Positions 46,893-56,531 are shown, counted from the stretch's first letter. The stretch is 64,000 nucleotides of DNA from Cedecea neteri (GCF_000758305.1 NZ_CP009458.1:1860001-1924000), one strand, 5' to 3'. Numbers and translations: made by a program. The notes: a model not told the origin generated them from the letters alone.

Positions 46893-46940
46893 GAACCTGT
46901 CTTATTGTGTTTTCTCGCGAAAATACAATGGGACAGGTTC
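46893..46940 (+). promoter_or_regulatory. 22-bp RNA hairpin in the pdhR-aceE spacer
   Basis: Arms 46893-46914 and 46919-46940 pair along all 22 positions around a TCGC loop; 19 pairs are Watson-Crick and three are G-U in the plus-strand RNA. There is no T tract, so it is not a simple terminator. It lies 38 nt before aceE, between the regulator and the enzyme genes, and could protect or direct processing of the aceEF mRNA. Confidence 0.75.
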
Positions 46941-46978
46941 CAGATAATCAACGTATTAGACAGATAAGGAATACCCCC

Positions 46979-49642
46979 ATGTCAGAACGTTTCCCAAATG
47001 ACGTGGATCCGATTGAAACTCGCGACTGGCTACAGGCGATCGAATCGGTTATCCGTGAAGAAGGTGTTGAGCGTGCACAGTATCTGATTGATCAGTTGCT
47101 GTCCGAAGCCAGCAAAGGCGGCGTGAAAGTCGCTGCTTCTGCAGGTGCTCGCAACTATGTGAACACCATTGCCGTTGAAGACGAACCGGAATATCCGGGC
47201 AATCTGGATCTGGAACGCCGTATCCGTTCTGCTATCCGCTGGAACGCCATCATGACCGTTCTGCGTGCATCCAAGAAAGATCTGGAACTGGGCGGCCACA
47301 TGGCATCCTTCCAGTCTTCTGCGACCGTTTACGAAGTGTGCTTCAACCACTTCTTCCGTGCAGCTAACGAGAAAGACGGCGGCGATCTGGTGTACTTCCA
47401 GGGCCACATCTCTCCGGGCATCTACGCACGTGCTTTCCTTGAAGGCCGCCTGACCGAAGAGCAGATGAACAATTTCCGTCAGGAAGTTCACGGTAAAGGT
47501 CTGTCTTCTTATCCGCACCCTAAACTGATGCCAGAATTCTGGCAGTTCCCGACCGTTTCCATGGGGCTGGGCCCAATCGGTGCGATCTACCAGGCTAAGT
47601 TCCTGAAATATCTGGAACACCGTGGCCTGAAAGACACCTCTGAGCAAACCGTTTACGCCTTCCTGGGCGACGGTGAAATGGATGAGCCAGAATCTAAAGG
47701 CGCGATCACCATCGCGACCCGTGAGAAGCTGGACAACCTGTGCTTCATCATCAACTGTAACCTGCAGCGTCTGGATGGTCCGGTCACCGGTAACGGCAAG
47801 ATCATCAACGAACTGGAAGGCATCTTCAGCGGTGCTGGCTGGAACGTAATCAAAGTGATGTGGGGCGGTCGTTGGGATGAGCTGCTGCGTAAAGATACCA
47901 GCGGTAAACTGATCCAACTGATGAACGAAACCGTTGACGGTGACTATCAGACCTTCAAATCCAAAGACGGCGCTTACGTTCGTGAGCACTTCTTCGGCAA
48001 ATACCCTGAAACCGCAGCGCTGGTTGCAGACTGGACTGATGAGCAGATCTGGGCCCTGAACCGCGGTGGTCACGATCCGAAGAAAGTCTACGCTGCACTG
48101 AAAAAAGCGCAGGAAACCAAAGGTAAAGCGACCGTTATCCTGGCCCACACCATCAAAGGTTACGGCATGGGCGATACCGCAGAAGGTAAAAACATCGCTC
48201 ACCAGGTGAAGAAAATGAACATGGACGGCGTGCGTTATATCCGCGACCGTTTCAATGTGCCAGTGACCGATGAGCAGGTAGAAAACCTGTCTTACATCAC
48301 CTTCCCTGAAGGCACCGAAGAGCACAAGTACCTGCATGAACGTCGCCAGGCACTGAAAGGCTACCTGCCTGCTCGTCAGCCTAACTTCTCCGAAAAACTG
48401 GAACTGCCTGCGCTGGAAGACTTCTCTCAGCTGCTGGAAGAGCAGAACAAAGAGATCTCCACCACCATCGCCTTCGTTCGTGCCCTGAACGTGATGCTGA
48501 AGAACCCGTCTATCAAAGACCGTCTGGTTCCAATCATCGCCGATGAAGCGCGTACCTTTGGTATGGAAGGTCTGTTCCGTCAGATCGGTATCTACAGCCC
48601 GAACGGCCAGCAGTACACCCCGCAGGACCGTGAGCAGGTTGCATACTACAAAGAAGACGAGAAAGGCCAGATTCTGCAGGAAGGGATCAACGAACTGGGT
48701 GCGGGCGCATCCTGGCTGGCGGCTGCGACCTCTTACAGCACCAACAACCTGCCGATGATTCCGTTCTACATCTACTACTCTATGTTCGGTTTCCAGCGTA
48801 TCGGTGACCTGTGCTGGCAGGCTGGCGACCAACAGGCTCGCGGCTTCCTGGTCGGCGGGACTTCCGGTCGTACTACTCTGAACGGTGAAGGTCTGCAGCA
48901 CGAAGATGGTCACAGCCACATTCAGTCTCTGACTATCCCTAACTGTATCTCTTACGACCCGTCTTACGCGTACGAAGTGGCTGTCATCATGCACGACGGT
49001 CTGACCCGTATGTACGGTGAAGCGCAAGAGAACATTTACTACTACATCACCACTCTGAACGAAAACTACCACATGCCGGCTATGCCAGCAGGTGCCGAGG
49101 AAGGTATCCGTAAAGGTATCTACAAACTCGAAACCGTTGCAGGTAGCAAAGGTAAAGTTCAGCTGCTGGGCTCCGGTTCTATCCTGCGTCACGTACGTGA
49201 AGCAGCACAGATCCTGGCGAACGACTACGGCGTGGGCTCTGACGTGTACAGCGTAACCTCCTTCACCGAACTGGCTCGTGATGGCCAGGATTGTGAGCGC
49301 TGGAACATGCTGCACCCAATGGAAACTCCGCGCGTACCTTACATCGCTCAGGTGATGAACGATGCTCCAGCGGTTGCTTCTACTGACTATATGAAACTGT
49401 TCGCTGAGCAGGTTCGTACTTACGTACCAGCGGATGATTATCGCGTACTGGGTACTGACGGCTTCGGTCGTTCTGACAGCCGCGAAAACCTGCGTCACCA
49501 CTTCGAAGTTGATGCTTCTTACGTGGTAGTAGCAGCCCTGGGCGAACTGGCTAAACGTGGCGAAATCGATAAGAAAGTGGTTGCAGACGCAATTACCAAA
49601 TTCAACATCGATGCAGAAAAAGTTAACCCGCGTCTGGCGTAA
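46979..49642 (+). CDS. aceE: AceE, pyruvate dehydrogenase E1
   Basis: 887 residues, the E. coli length. The thiamine-diphosphate enzyme that decarboxylates pyruvate and acetylates the lipoyl groups of AceF. The ThDP motif begins [10 protein letters not shown] (near 230) and ends NCNLQ. The start at 46979 ([10 protein letters not shown]) follows GATAAGGAAT; an open frame 24 codons longer runs through the spacer hairpin. Codon use is highly biased, as expected for a very abundant protein, and this creates long antisense open frames. Confidence 0.98.
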   Translation: MSERFPNDVDPIETRDWLQAIESVIREEGVERAQYLIDQLLSEASKGGVKVAASAGARNYVNTIAVEDEPEYPGNLDLERRIRSAIRWNAIMTVLRASKKDLELGGHMASFQSSATVYEVCFNHFFRAANEKDGGDLVYFQGHISPGIYARAFLEGRLTEEQMNNFRQEVHGKGLSSYPHPKLMPEFWQFPTVSMGLGPIGAIYQAKFLKYLEHRGLKDTSEQTVYAFLGDGEMDEPESKGAITIATREKLDNLCFIINCNLQRLDGPVTGNGKIINELEGIFSGAGWNVIKVMWGGRWDELLRKDTSGKLIQLMNETVDGDYQTFKSKDGAYVREHFFGKYPETAALVADWTDEQIWALNRGGHDPKKVYAALKKAQETKGKATVILAHTIKGYGMGDTAEGKNIAHQVKKMNMDGVRYIRDRFNVPVTDEQVENLSYITFPEGTEEHKYLHERRQALKGYLPARQPNFSEKLELPALEDFSQLLEEQNKEISTTIAFVRALNVMLKNPSIKDRLVPIIADEARTFGMEGLFRQIGIYSPNGQQYTPQDREQVAYYKEDEKGQILQEGINELGAGASWLAAATSYSTNNLPMIPFYIYYSMFGFQRIGDLCWQAGDQQARGFLVGGTSGRTTLNGEGLQHEDGHSHIQSLTIPNCISYDPSYAYEVAVIMHDGLTRMYGEAQENIYYYITTLNENYHMPAMPAGAEEGIRKGIYKLETVAGSKGKVQLLGSGSILRHVREAAQILANDYGVGSDVYSVTSFTELARDGQDCERWNMLHPMETPRVPYIAQVMNDAPAVASTDYMKLFAEQVRTYVPADDYRVLGTDGFGRSDSRENLRHHFEVDASYVVVAALGELAKRGEIDKKVVADAITKFNIDAEKVNPRLA

Positions 49643-49656
49643 GAGGTAAAGAGACA

Positions 49657-51546
49657 ATGGCTATCGAAATCAAAGTACCAGACATCGGCGCTGATGAAGT
49701 TGAAATCACCGAGATTCTGGTCAAAGTTGGCGACAAAGTTGAAGCTGAACAGTCGCTGATCACTGTAGAAGGCGATAAAGCCTCTATGGAAGTTCCGTCT
49801 CCACAGGCTGGCGTCGTGAAAGAGATCAAAGTCTCTGTCGGCGACAAAACCGAGACCGGTAAACTGATCATGATTTTCGATTCCGCCGAAGGTGCAGCAG
49901 CCGCTGCACCTGCTAAGGCAGAAGAGAAGAAAGAAGCCGCTCCGGCCGCAGCACCTGCTGCCGCGAGCGCAAAAGACGTTAATGTGCCAGACATCGGCGG
50001 TGACGAAGTTGAAGTTACCGAGATCATGGTGAAAGTGGGCGACACCGTTGCCGCTGAACAGTCTTTGATCACCGTAGAAGGCGACAAAGCTTCTATGGAA
50101 GTCCCTGCTCCGTTCGCGGGCGTGGTGAAAGAGATCAAAATCAGCACTGGCGACAAAGTGTCTACCGACTCTCTGATCATGGTCTTCGAAGTGGCGGGTG
50201 CCGCACCTGCAGCCGCTCCGGCACAGGCTGCTGCTCCGGCTGCTGCCGCAGCACCTGCGGCTTCCGGCTCTAAAGACGTTAACGTCCCGGACATCGGCGG
50301 TGATGAAGTTGAAGTCACTGAAGTGATGGTCAAAGTGGGCGACAAAGTTGCCGCCGAGCAGTCACTGATCACCGTTGAAGGCGACAAAGCTTCCATGGAA
50401 GTGCCTGCGCCATTCGCCGGTACCGTGAAAGAAATCAAAATCAGCACCGGCGACAAAGTATCTACCGGCTCCCTGATCATGGTCTTCGAAGTGGAAGGCG
50501 CTGCGCCTGCTGCGGCTCCGACTGCTGCTGCACCAGCGCCAGCCGCTGCGGCACCAGCCCCGGCAGCCAAAGCCGCTGCACCTGCTGCTAAAGCAGAAGG
50601 CAAATCTGAATTTGCTGAAAACGACGCGTACGTTCACGCTACTCCGCTGATCCGTCGTCTGGCTCGCGAATTCGGCGTTAATCTGGCGAAAGTGAAAGGC
50701 ACCGGCCGTAAAGGTCGTATCCTGCGCGAAGACGTTCAGGCTTACGTGAAAGACGCTGTTAAGCGCGCTGAAGCAGCTCCGGCTGCGACCGGCGGCGGTC
50801 TGCCAGGCATGCTGCCATGGCCGAAAGTGGACTTCAGCAAGTTCGGCGAAATCGAAGAAGTGGAAATGGGCCGCATCCAGAAAATCTCTGGTGCTAACCT
50901 GAGCCGTAACTGGGTGATGATCCCGCACGTTACCCACTTCGACAAAACCGATATCACCGATCTGGAAGCGTTCCGTAAGCAGCAGAACGACGAAGCCGCT
51001 AAGCGTAAGCTGGACGTGAAGTTCACCCCTGTGGTGTTCATCATGAAAGCCGTTGCTGCCGCGCTGGAGCAGATGCCTCGCTTCAACAGTTCCCTGTCCG
51101 AAGATGGCCAGAAGCTGACGCTGAAAAAATACATCAACATCGGTGTGGCGGTTGATACTCCTAATGGTCTGGTTGTTCCAGTCTTCAAAGACGTGAACAA
51201 GAAGAGCATCACCGAGCTGTCTCGCGAACTGATGGCTATCTCCAAGAAAGCTCGTGACGGCAAGCTGACCGCTGGCGAAATGCAGGGCGGCTGCTTCACC
51301 ATCTCCAGCCTGGGCGGTATCGGGACAACTCACTTCGCGCCGATCGTTAACGCGCCAGAAGTGGCTATCCTGGGTGTCTCCAAGTCTGCGATGGAGCCGG
51401 TCTGGAACGGTAAAGAGTTCACGCCGCGTCTGATGATGCCAATGTCTCTTTCCTTCGACCACCGCGTAATCGACGGCGCTGATGGGGCTCGCTTCATCAC
51501 CATCATCAACAACATGTTGTCTGATATTCGCCGCCTGGTGATGTAA
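49657..51546 (+). CDS. aceF: AceF, dihydrolipoamide acetyltransferase (E2)
   Basis: 629 residues, against 630 in E. coli. Three lipoyl domains with the modified lysine in [10 protein letters not shown] (K41, K144, K244), joined by Ala/Pro-rich linkers, then the peripheral-subunit-binding domain ([20 protein letters not shown]) and the catalytic domain with the active-site segment [13 protein letters not shown]. It forms the 24-mer core of the complex and moves acetyl groups to CoA. It lies 14 bp after aceE. Confidence 0.98.
   Translation: MAIEIKVPDIGADEVEITEILVKVGDKVEAEQSLITVEGDKASMEVPSPQAGVVKEIKVSVGDKTETGKLIMIFDSAEGAAAAAPAKAEEKKEAAPAAAPAAASAKDVNVPDIGGDEVEVTEIMVKVGDTVAAEQSLITVEGDKASMEVPAPFAGVVKEIKISTGDKVSTDSLIMVFEVAGAAPAAAPAQAAAPAAAAAPAASGSKDVNVPDIGGDEVEVTEVMVKVGDKVAAEQSLITVEGDKASMEVPAPFAGTVKEIKISTGDKVSTGSLIMVFEVEGAAPAAAPTAAAPAPAAAAPAPAAKAAAPAAKAEGKSEFAENDAYVHATPLIRRLAREFGVNLAKVKGTGRKGRILREDVQAYVKDAVKRAEAAPAATGGGLPGMLPWPKVDFSKFGEIEEVEMGRIQKISGANLSRNWVMIPHVTHFDKTDITDLEAFRKQQNDEAAKRKLDVKFTPVVFIMKAVAAALEQMPRFNSSLSEDGQKLTLKKYINIGVAVDTPNGLVVPVFKDVNKKSITELSRELMAISKKARDGKLTAGEMQGGCFTISSLGGIGTTHFAPIVNAPEVAILGVSKSAMEPVWNGKEFTPRLMMPMSLSFDHRVIDGADGARFITIINNMLSDIRRLVM
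49663..50493 (+). repeat. three tandem lipoyl-domain repeats inside aceF
   Basis: Near-identical stretches begin at about 49663, 49972 and 50272; the second and third are exactly 300 bp apart and closest in sequence. They encode the lipoyl domains of AceF. The DNA similarity makes domain loss or gain by recombination possible. Confidence 0.85.
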
Positions 51547-51550
51547 TTGA

Positions 51551-51577
51551 AAAGCCGGCCAATCGGCCGGCTTTTTT
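51551..51577 (+). terminator. terminator after aceF
   Basis: GCCGGCC (51554-51560) pairs with GGCCGGC (51565-51571) around AATC and is followed by six T. It reduces read-through into lpd, which has its own promoter. Confidence 0.92.
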
Positions 51578-51644
51578 CTGGTAATCTCATGGTGTTTGTG
51601 AGGTTATTGGCGAAAGCGACAATTCGTGAGCCGTTTGTTGTTTC

Positions 51645-51662
51645 AAAATTGTTAACAATTTT
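51645..51662. promoter_or_regulatory. 18-bp perfect palindrome in the lpd promoter region
   Basis: AAAATTGTTAACAATTTT is a perfect palindrome directly before a TAAACT (51664-51669) that can serve as the lpd -10. It would sit in the -35/-10 spacer, the place for an operator. A factor such as ArcA, which controls lpd in E. coli, could bind the GTTAACAAT half, but the identity is inferred. Confidence 0.55.
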
Positions 51663-51721
51663 GTAAACTGCGGGCGGATAGAACGACCCGGTGGACGACG
51701 GGTATAAATTAAGAGGTCATG

Positions 51722-53146
51722 ATGAGCACAGAAATCAAAACTCAGGTCGTAGTACTTGGGGCAGGCCCGGCAGGTTACTCCGCAGCATTCCGCGCCGCGG
51801 ATTTAGGTCTGGAAACCGTCATCGTAGAGCGTTACAGCACCCTTGGTGGTGTTTGTCTGAACGTCGGCTGTATCCCTTCTAAAGCGCTGCTGCACGTTGC
51901 TAAAGTTATCGAAGAAGCAAAAGCACTGGCCGAACACGGCATCGTTTTCGGTGAGCCGAAAACCGATATCGACAAAATTCGTACCTGGAAAGAGAAAGTT
52001 ATCACTCAGCTGACCGGCGGCCTGGCGGGTATGGCCAAAGGCCGTAAAGTGAAAGTGGTAAACGGTCTGGGTAAATTCACCGGGGCTAATACCCTGGAAG
52101 TGGAAGGCGAAAACGGTAAAACCGTGATCAACTTCGACAACGCTATCATCGCGGCGGGTTCCCGTCCGATCGAGCTGCCGTTCATTCCTCATGAAGATCC
52201 ACGCGTGTGGGATTCCACAGATGCGCTGGAGCTGAAATCCGTACCTAAACGCCTGCTGGTTATGGGCGGCGGTATCATCGGTCTGGAAATGGGCACCGTA
52301 TACCATGCGCTGGGTTCAGACATTGACGTGGTTGAAATGTTTGACCAGGTTATCCCGGCTGCGGACAAAGACATCGTTAAAGTCTTCACCAAACGCATCA
52401 GCAAGAAATTCAACCTGATGCTGGAAACTAAAGTGACTGCCGTTGAAGCGAAAGAAGACGGTATCTATGTTTCCATGGAAGGCAAAAAAGCCCCTGCAGA
52501 ACCACAGCGTTACGACGCGGTTCTGGTGGCTATCGGCCGCGTGCCGAACGGTAAAAACCTTGATGCAGGCAAAGCCGGTGTTGAAGTGGACGACCGTGGC
52601 TTTATCCGCGTTGACAAACAGCTGCGCACCAACGTGCCGCACATCTTTGCTATCGGCGACATCGTCGGTCAGCCAATGCTGGCACACAAAGGTGTTCACG
52701 AAGGCCACGTTGCCGCAGAAGTTATCGCCGGCATGAAGCACTACTTCGATCCGAAAGTGATCCCATCTATCGCTTACACCGAGCCAGAAGTTGCATGGGT
52801 TGGTCTGACTGAGAAAGAAGCGAAAGAGAAAGGCATCAGCTACGAAACCGCCACCTTCCCGTGGGCTGCTTCTGGCCGTGCTATCGCTTCCGACTGCGCA
52901 GACGGTATGACCAAGCTTATCTTCGACAAAGAGACTCACCGCGTTATCGGTGGGGCGATTGTCGGGACCAACGGCGGCGAGCTGCTGGGCGAAATCGGTC
53001 TGGCTATCGAGATGGGTTGTGACGCAGAAGACATCGCGCTCACCATCCACGCTCACCCGACGCTGCACGAATCCGTTGGCCTGGCGGCTGAAGTCTTCGA
53101 AGGTAGCATCACCGACCTGCCAAACGCCAAAGCGAAGAAAAAGTAG
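51722..53146 (+). CDS. lpd: Lpd, dihydrolipoamide dehydrogenase (E3)
   Basis: 474 residues from the second ATG of an ATGATG pair; this start has the better distance from AAGAGG (51711-51716) and gives the E. coli length. A FAD enzyme with the redox pair C45 and C50 in GGVCLNVGCIPSK, a NAD-binding fold (VMGGGIIGLEMG) and the C-terminal HAHPTLHE. It reoxidises dihydrolipoamide for pyruvate and 2-oxoglutarate dehydrogenases and the glycine cleavage system. Confidence 0.98.
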   Translation: MSTEIKTQVVVLGAGPAGYSAAFRAADLGLETVIVERYSTLGGVCLNVGCIPSKALLHVAKVIEEAKALAEHGIVFGEPKTDIDKIRTWKEKVITQLTGGLAGMAKGRKVKVVNGLGKFTGANTLEVEGENGKTVINFDNAIIAAGSRPIELPFIPHEDPRVWDSTDALELKSVPKRLLVMGGGIIGLEMGTVYHALGSDIDVVEMFDQVIPAADKDIVKVFTKRISKKFNLMLETKVTAVEAKEDGIYVSMEGKKAPAEPQRYDAVLVAIGRVPNGKNLDAGKAGVEVDDRGFIRVDKQLRTNVPHIFAIGDIVGQPMLAHKGVHEGHVAAEVIAGMKHYFDPKVIPSIAYTEPEVAWVGLTEKEAKEKGISYETATFPWAASGRAIASDCADGMTKLIFDKETHRVIGGAIVGTNGGELLGEIGLAIEMGCDAEDIALTIHAHPTLHESVGLAAEVFEGSITDLPNAKAKKK

Positions 53147-53165
53147 CTTTCAGCGTTTGATAAAG

Positions 53166-53189
53166 CGGCCCTCAGGGGCCGTTTTTTTT
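53166..53189 (+). terminator. lpd terminator
   Basis: CGGCCC (53166-53171) pairs with GGGCCG (53176-53181) around TCAG, followed by eight T. It ends the pdh operon. Confidence 0.93.
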
Positions 53190-53195
53190 GCCTGT

Positions 53196-53219
53196 AAAAG
53201 GCCGCCCTTGCGAGCGGCC
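53196..53219 (-). terminator. minus-strand terminator facing lpd
   Basis: On the minus strand GGCCGC pairs with GCGGCC (53214-53219 with 53200-53205, 8-nt loop), then four T. It lies 6 bp after the stop codon of the short minus-strand ORF and supports that ORF as part of a real transcript. Confidence 0.55.
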
Positions 53220-53225
53220 AGTAGC

Positions 53226-53345
53226 TTAATTGCCCAGGTTCAAAACGAACTGAACGGTAATGTCTGAAATATTCCAGCCACCCTGGCTCAGCGAAAGCAG
53301 CGAACCTAACAACAGAAGCAGCGCGTACAGCAAACGCATTTCCAT
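53226..53345 (-). CDS. putative small hydrophobic protein (possible type I toxin)
   Basis: A 39-codon ORF (37 codons from the second ATG). Residues 4-16 are almost only Leu with Tyr, Ala and Gly (MRLLYALLLLLGSLLSLSQ from the second Met), like an uncleaved signal or membrane anchor, followed by a polar tail GGWNISDITVQFVLNLGN. AAGGG lies 10 nt before the first ATG, a rather long distance. A plausible promoter (TTGATG, 53550-53555; TAACAT, 53528-53533 on the minus strand, 16-bp spacer) would give a leader of about 175 nt, and a terminator follows. The leader contains 16 nt complementary to the candidate RNA on the other strand. No homologue is named with certainty; TimP of Salmonella is similar in size and design. 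Confidence 0.45.
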   Translation of the reverse strand: MEMRLLYALLLLLGSLLSLSQGGWNISDITVQFVLNLGN

Positions 53346-53410
53346 TGCGTGTATACCCTTTTGGGCTACGGCGATTCCTTCTTCACCGGGAAAGGCAGAA
53401 TCAGGCAAGT

Positions 53411-53426
53411 GTTTGAGGCTTGCCAC
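53411..53426. repeat. 16-bp direct repeat, copy 1
   Basis: GTTTGAGGCTTGCCAC, identical to 53628-53643. Both copies are preceded by GCAGAAT (53395-53401 and 53614-53620), with 9 and 7 nt in between. This copy lies in the leader of the predicted minus-strand transcript, so that transcript carries the complement. Confidence 0.9.
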
Positions 53427-53527
53427 GTAGAGCGGTTGAGCTGCTCCCATGCCCGGCGACTGGCTGCTACGCCAGCGAAGCAGGCCAGGAGTAACGTTAC
53501 GGTAAATAACCTCTTCTACAAATCAAC

Positions 53528-53555
53528 ATGTTAAGTTTGCAGTGAGTTACATCAA
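53528..53555 (-). promoter_or_regulatory. candidate promoter for the small hydrophobic ORF
   Basis: On the minus strand TTGATG (53550-53555) and TAACAT (53528-53533) are 16 bp apart, each agreeing at 4 of 6 positions with consensus. It is back to back with the candidate plus-strand promoter at 53558-53586. Confidence 0.35.
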
Positions 53556-53557
53556 TT

Positions 53558-53586
53558 TTCATAAGGCTGTACGCAAAAAATACAAT
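53558..53586 (+). promoter_or_regulatory. candidate promoter of a small RNA
   Basis: TTCATA (53558-53563) and TACAAT (53581-53586; 5 of 6 consensus) are 17 bp apart. Transcription would start near 53593 and end at the terminator at 53691-53712. Confidence 0.4.
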
Positions 53587-53627
53587 TCATCTTGCCGTGA
53601 GTCATTTTCAGATGCAGAATAGACAGC

Positions 53628-53643
53628 GTTTGAGGCTTGCCAC
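53628..53643. repeat. 16-bp direct repeat, copy 2
   Basis: Identical to 53411-53426. It lies inside the candidate small RNA at about nt 35-50 of the RNA, a usual place for a pairing region. Confidence 0.9.
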
Positions 53644-53690
53644 AAAACATTTCCTTTCATCGTGTGCTACCACTTTGTCAGGGCAAACTA

Positions 53691-53712
53691 ACCGCCGAAA
53701 GGCGGTTTTTTT
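53691..53712 (+). terminator. intrinsic terminator upstream of acnB
   Basis: ACCGCC (53691-53696) and GGCGGT (53701-53706) with a GAAA tetraloop and seven T (53706-53712). No known gene ends here, so it implies a short upstream transcript. Confidence 0.88.
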
Positions 53713-53794
53713 GTGTCTGATGGTCATATCAAAAAGTAATCTATTCCCCCTTAACGATTCAGCAAAGTTTTAATGTTGCTTTTTTGTAAACAGA

Positions 53795-53823
53795 TTAACA
53801 CCCCCTGAAAATCCTGCTATGCT
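53795..53823 (+). promoter_or_regulatory. acnB promoter
   Basis: TTAACA (53795-53800) and TATGCT (53818-53823) are 17 bp apart, giving a leader of about 100 nt before acnB. Confidence 0.65.
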
Positions 53824-53928
53824 GCCCGACGCGGTACCGGGCATTTACCCTACAAACTGCTGTCTCACAGGAGCGTGAAGAGAGAGATCCGGTAGCGCCA
53901 AATGACAATGAGAGCGAGGAGAACCGTC

Positions 53929-56526
53929 GTGCTAGAAGAATACCGTAAGCACGTAGCTGAACGTGCCGCAGAAGGGATTGTTCCAAAACCCTTAGATGCC
54001 ACCCAAATGGCCGCACTGGTTGAGCTGCTGAAAACCCCACCAGCAGGTGAAGAAGCATTCCTGTTAGATCTGATTACTAACCGTGTACCGCCGGGCGTTG
54101 ATGAAGCCGCCTACGTGAAAGCCGGTTTCCTTGCTGCCATTGCCAAAGGCGATGCCACATCCCCGCTGATTTCCCCTGAAAAAGCTGTTGAACTGCTGGG
54201 CACCATGCAGGGTGGCTACAACATTCATCCGCTGATTGACGCGCTGGATAACGAAAAGCTGGCACCGATTGCCGCCCAAGCGCTGTCCCACACGCTGCTG
54301 ATGTTTGATAACTTCTACGACGTAGAAGAGAAGGCCAAAGCGGGCAACACCTACGCTCAGCAAGTGCTGAAGTCCTGGTCCGAAGCCGAATGGTTCCTGT
54401 CTCGCCCTAAACTGGCCGAGAAAATCACCGTTACCGTCTTTAAAGTCACCGGTGAAACTAACACCGATGACCTGTCTCCGGCGCCGGACGCATGGTCCCG
54501 CCCGGATATCCCTCTGCACGCCCTGGCGATGCTGAAAAACGCCCGCGAAGGTATTGAGCCCGATCAAGCTGGCGTGATCGGCCCGATCAAGCAGATCGAA
54601 GCGCTGCAGAAAAAAGGTTTCCCGCTGGCCTACGTGGGCGATGTTGTGGGCACCGGCTCTTCCCGTAAATCAGCTACCAACTCCGTGCTGTGGTTTATGG
54701 GCGATGACATTCCGAACGTGCCGAACAAGCGCGGCGGCGGCGTTGTGCTGGGCGGAAAAATCGCCCCAATCTTCTTCAACACCATGGAAGATGCTGGTGC
54801 ATTGCCGATCGAAGTTGACGTTAACGATCTGAATATGGGCGATGTGATCGACATTTACCCGTACAAAGGCGAAGTGCGTAACCACGAAACCAATGCGGTG
54901 ATCGCCAACTTTGAATTGAAAACAGACGTGCTGCTGGATGAAGTCCGCGCCGGTGGCCGTATTCCGTTGATCATCGGCCGTGGCCTGACGACCAAAGCAC
55001 GCGAAGCGCTGAGCCTGCCGCATAGCGACGTATTCGTTCAGGCGAAAGACGTTGCCGCCAGCACCCGCGGTTACTCGCTGGCGCAGAAAATGGTTGGCCG
55101 CGCCTGTGGCGTGGATGGTATTCGCCCTGGCGCTTACTGCGAGCCGAAGATGACTTCCGTAGGTTCCCAGGACACCACCGGGCCGATGACCCGTGATGAG
55201 CTGAAAGACCTGGCTTGCCTTGGTTTCTCTGCGGATCTGGTCATGCAGTCCTTCTGCCACACTGCGGCTTATCCGAAGCCGGTGGACGTGACAACGCACC
55301 ACACGCTGCCTGACTTCATCATGAACCGTGGCGGCGTCTCTCTGCGTCCGGGCGATGGCGTTATTCACTCATGGCTGAACCGCATGCTGCTGCCGGATAC
55401 CGTCGGCACCGGCGGTGACTCCCACACCCGTTTCCCTATCGGGATTTCCTTCCCGGCAGGTTCCGGCCTGGTGGCGTTTGCCGCAGCGACCGGCGTTATG
55501 CCGCTGGATATGCCTGAGTCCGTGCTGGTTCGCTTTAAAGGCGAAATGCAGCCGGGTATTACCCTGCGTGATTTGGTACATGCGATCCCGCTGTACGCGA
55601 TCAAACAGGGCCTGCTGACCGTGGAGAAGAAGGGTAAGAAAAACATCTTCTCTGGCCGTATCCTGGAAATCGAAGGCCTGCCGACGCTGAAAGTTGAGCA
55701 GGCGTTTGAGCTGACCGATGCTTCCGCAGAGCGTTCGGCCGCAGGTTGCACCATTAAGCTGGATCGCGAACCGATCGAAGAGTACCTGAATTCCAACATC
55801 GTGCTGCTGAAGTGGATGATTGCCGAAGGTTACGGCGACCGTCGTACGCTTGAGCGCCGTATTCAGGGCATGGAAAAATGGCTGGCAGATCCGCAGCTGA
55901 TGGAAGCCGACGCGGACGCAGAATATGCGGCAGTGATCGACATCGATCTGAACGATATCAAAGAGCCAATCCTCTGCGCGCCAAACGACCCGGATGATGC
56001 TCGTCTACTGTCCGACGTGGCCGGGGAGAAGATCGACGAAGTGTTTATCGGTTCCTGCATGACCAACATTGGTCATTTCCGTGCGGCAGGTAAACTGCTG
56101 GACAGCCACAAAGGCCAGCTGCCAACTCGCCTGTGGGTGGCACCGCCAACCCGTATGGACGCTGCTCAGCTGACGGAAGAAGGCTATTACAGCGTGTTCG
56201 GTAAGAGCGGCGCTCGTATCGAAATTCCAGGCTGCTCCCTGTGCATGGGTAACCAGGCTCGTGTGGCTGATGGCGCGACGGTCGTGTCGACTTCAACCCG
56301 TAACTTCCCGAACCGTTTGGGAACCGGCGCGAATGTCTTCCTGGCGTCTGCTGAGCTGGCGGCCGTGGCTTCCCTGTTGGGTAAACTGCCAACCCCTGAC
56401 GAATATCAGACCTTCATGACTCAGGTTGATAAAACGGCTGTAGATACCTACCGCTACCTGAACTTTGACCAGCTGTCTCAGTACACCGAGAAAGCGGACG
56501 GCGTCATCTTCCAGACCGCGGTATAA
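53929..56526 (+). CDS. acnB: AcnB, aconitate hydratase B
   Basis: 865 residues from a GTG start, the E. coli length; GCGAGGAG lies just upstream, and an ATG nine codons earlier is less likely. It interconverts citrate and isocitrate in the citric acid cycle and, as apo-protein, binds mRNA. The N-terminal HEAT-like and swivel domains precede the catalytic domains, as is usual for AcnB. Cluster cysteines lie in [12 protein letters not shown] and [11 protein letters not shown] near the C-terminus. Confidence 0.97.
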   Translation: MLEEYRKHVAERAAEGIVPKPLDATQMAALVELLKTPPAGEEAFLLDLITNRVPPGVDEAAYVKAGFLAAIAKGDATSPLISPEKAVELLGTMQGGYNIHPLIDALDNEKLAPIAAQALSHTLLMFDNFYDVEEKAKAGNTYAQQVLKSWSEAEWFLSRPKLAEKITVTVFKVTGETNTDDLSPAPDAWSRPDIPLHALAMLKNAREGIEPDQAGVIGPIKQIEALQKKGFPLAYVGDVVGTGSSRKSATNSVLWFMGDDIPNVPNKRGGGVVLGGKIAPIFFNTMEDAGALPIEVDVNDLNMGDVIDIYPYKGEVRNHETNAVIANFELKTDVLLDEVRAGGRIPLIIGRGLTTKAREALSLPHSDVFVQAKDVAASTRGYSLAQKMVGRACGVDGIRPGAYCEPKMTSVGSQDTTGPMTRDELKDLACLGFSADLVMQSFCHTAAYPKPVDVTTHHTLPDFIMNRGGVSLRPGDGVIHSWLNRMLLPDTVGTGGDSHTRFPIGISFPAGSGLVAFAAATGVMPLDMPESVLVRFKGEMQPGITLRDLVHAIPLYAIKQGLLTVEKKGKKNIFSGRILEIEGLPTLKVEQAFELTDASAERSAAGCTIKLDREPIEEYLNSNIVLLKWMIAEGYGDRRTLERRIQGMEKWLADPQLMEADADAEYAAVIDIDLNDIKEPILCAPNDPDDARLLSDVAGEKIDEVFIGSCMTNIGHFRAAGKLLDSHKGQLPTRLWVAPPTRMDAAQLTEEGYYSVFGKSGARIEIPGCSLCMGNQARVADGATVVSTSTRNFPNRLGTGANVFLASAELAAVASLLGKLPTPDEYQTFMTQVDKTAVDTYRYLNFDQLSQYTEKADGVIFQTAV

Positions 56527-56531
56527 ACAGC

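Larger units (their letters stand above)
53593..53712 (+). ncRNA. candidate small RNA, possible antitoxin RNA
   Basis: About 120 nt between a plausible promoter and a strong terminator (ACCGCC-GAAA-GGCGGT plus seven T, 53691-53712), with no ORF of note and with acnB using its own promoter further on. It contains repeat copy 2 (53628-53643), which is complementary over 16 nt to the leader of the divergent minus-strand ORF. The layout resembles the divergent sRNA antitoxins of type I systems. It could instead be a remnant leader. Confidence 0.4.

Noticed and set aside
47030..49657. An 875-codon open frame antisense to almost all of aceE
   Set aside because: It arises from the strong codon bias of aceE, which keeps stop codons out of the opposite frame. 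Its translation is low-complexity in feel (V/F/H/Q rich), matches no family I know, and has no ribosome binding site or promoter.
49663..50493. Regular repeats that might suggest a CRISPR or tandem array
   Set aside because: They are the three lipoyl domains of AceF, in frame and about 300 bp long.
50362..51462. A 366-codon open frame antisense to aceF, and similar ones antisense to ftsZ, lpd and gcd
   Set aside because: Shadows of highly expressed genes, for the same reason; they fully overlap well-supported genes.
53349..53534. A 61-codon plus-strand ORF opposite the small hydrophobic ORF
   Set aside because: No ribosome binding site, mixed composition without a membrane segment, and it spans the predicted minus-strand leader and promoter.
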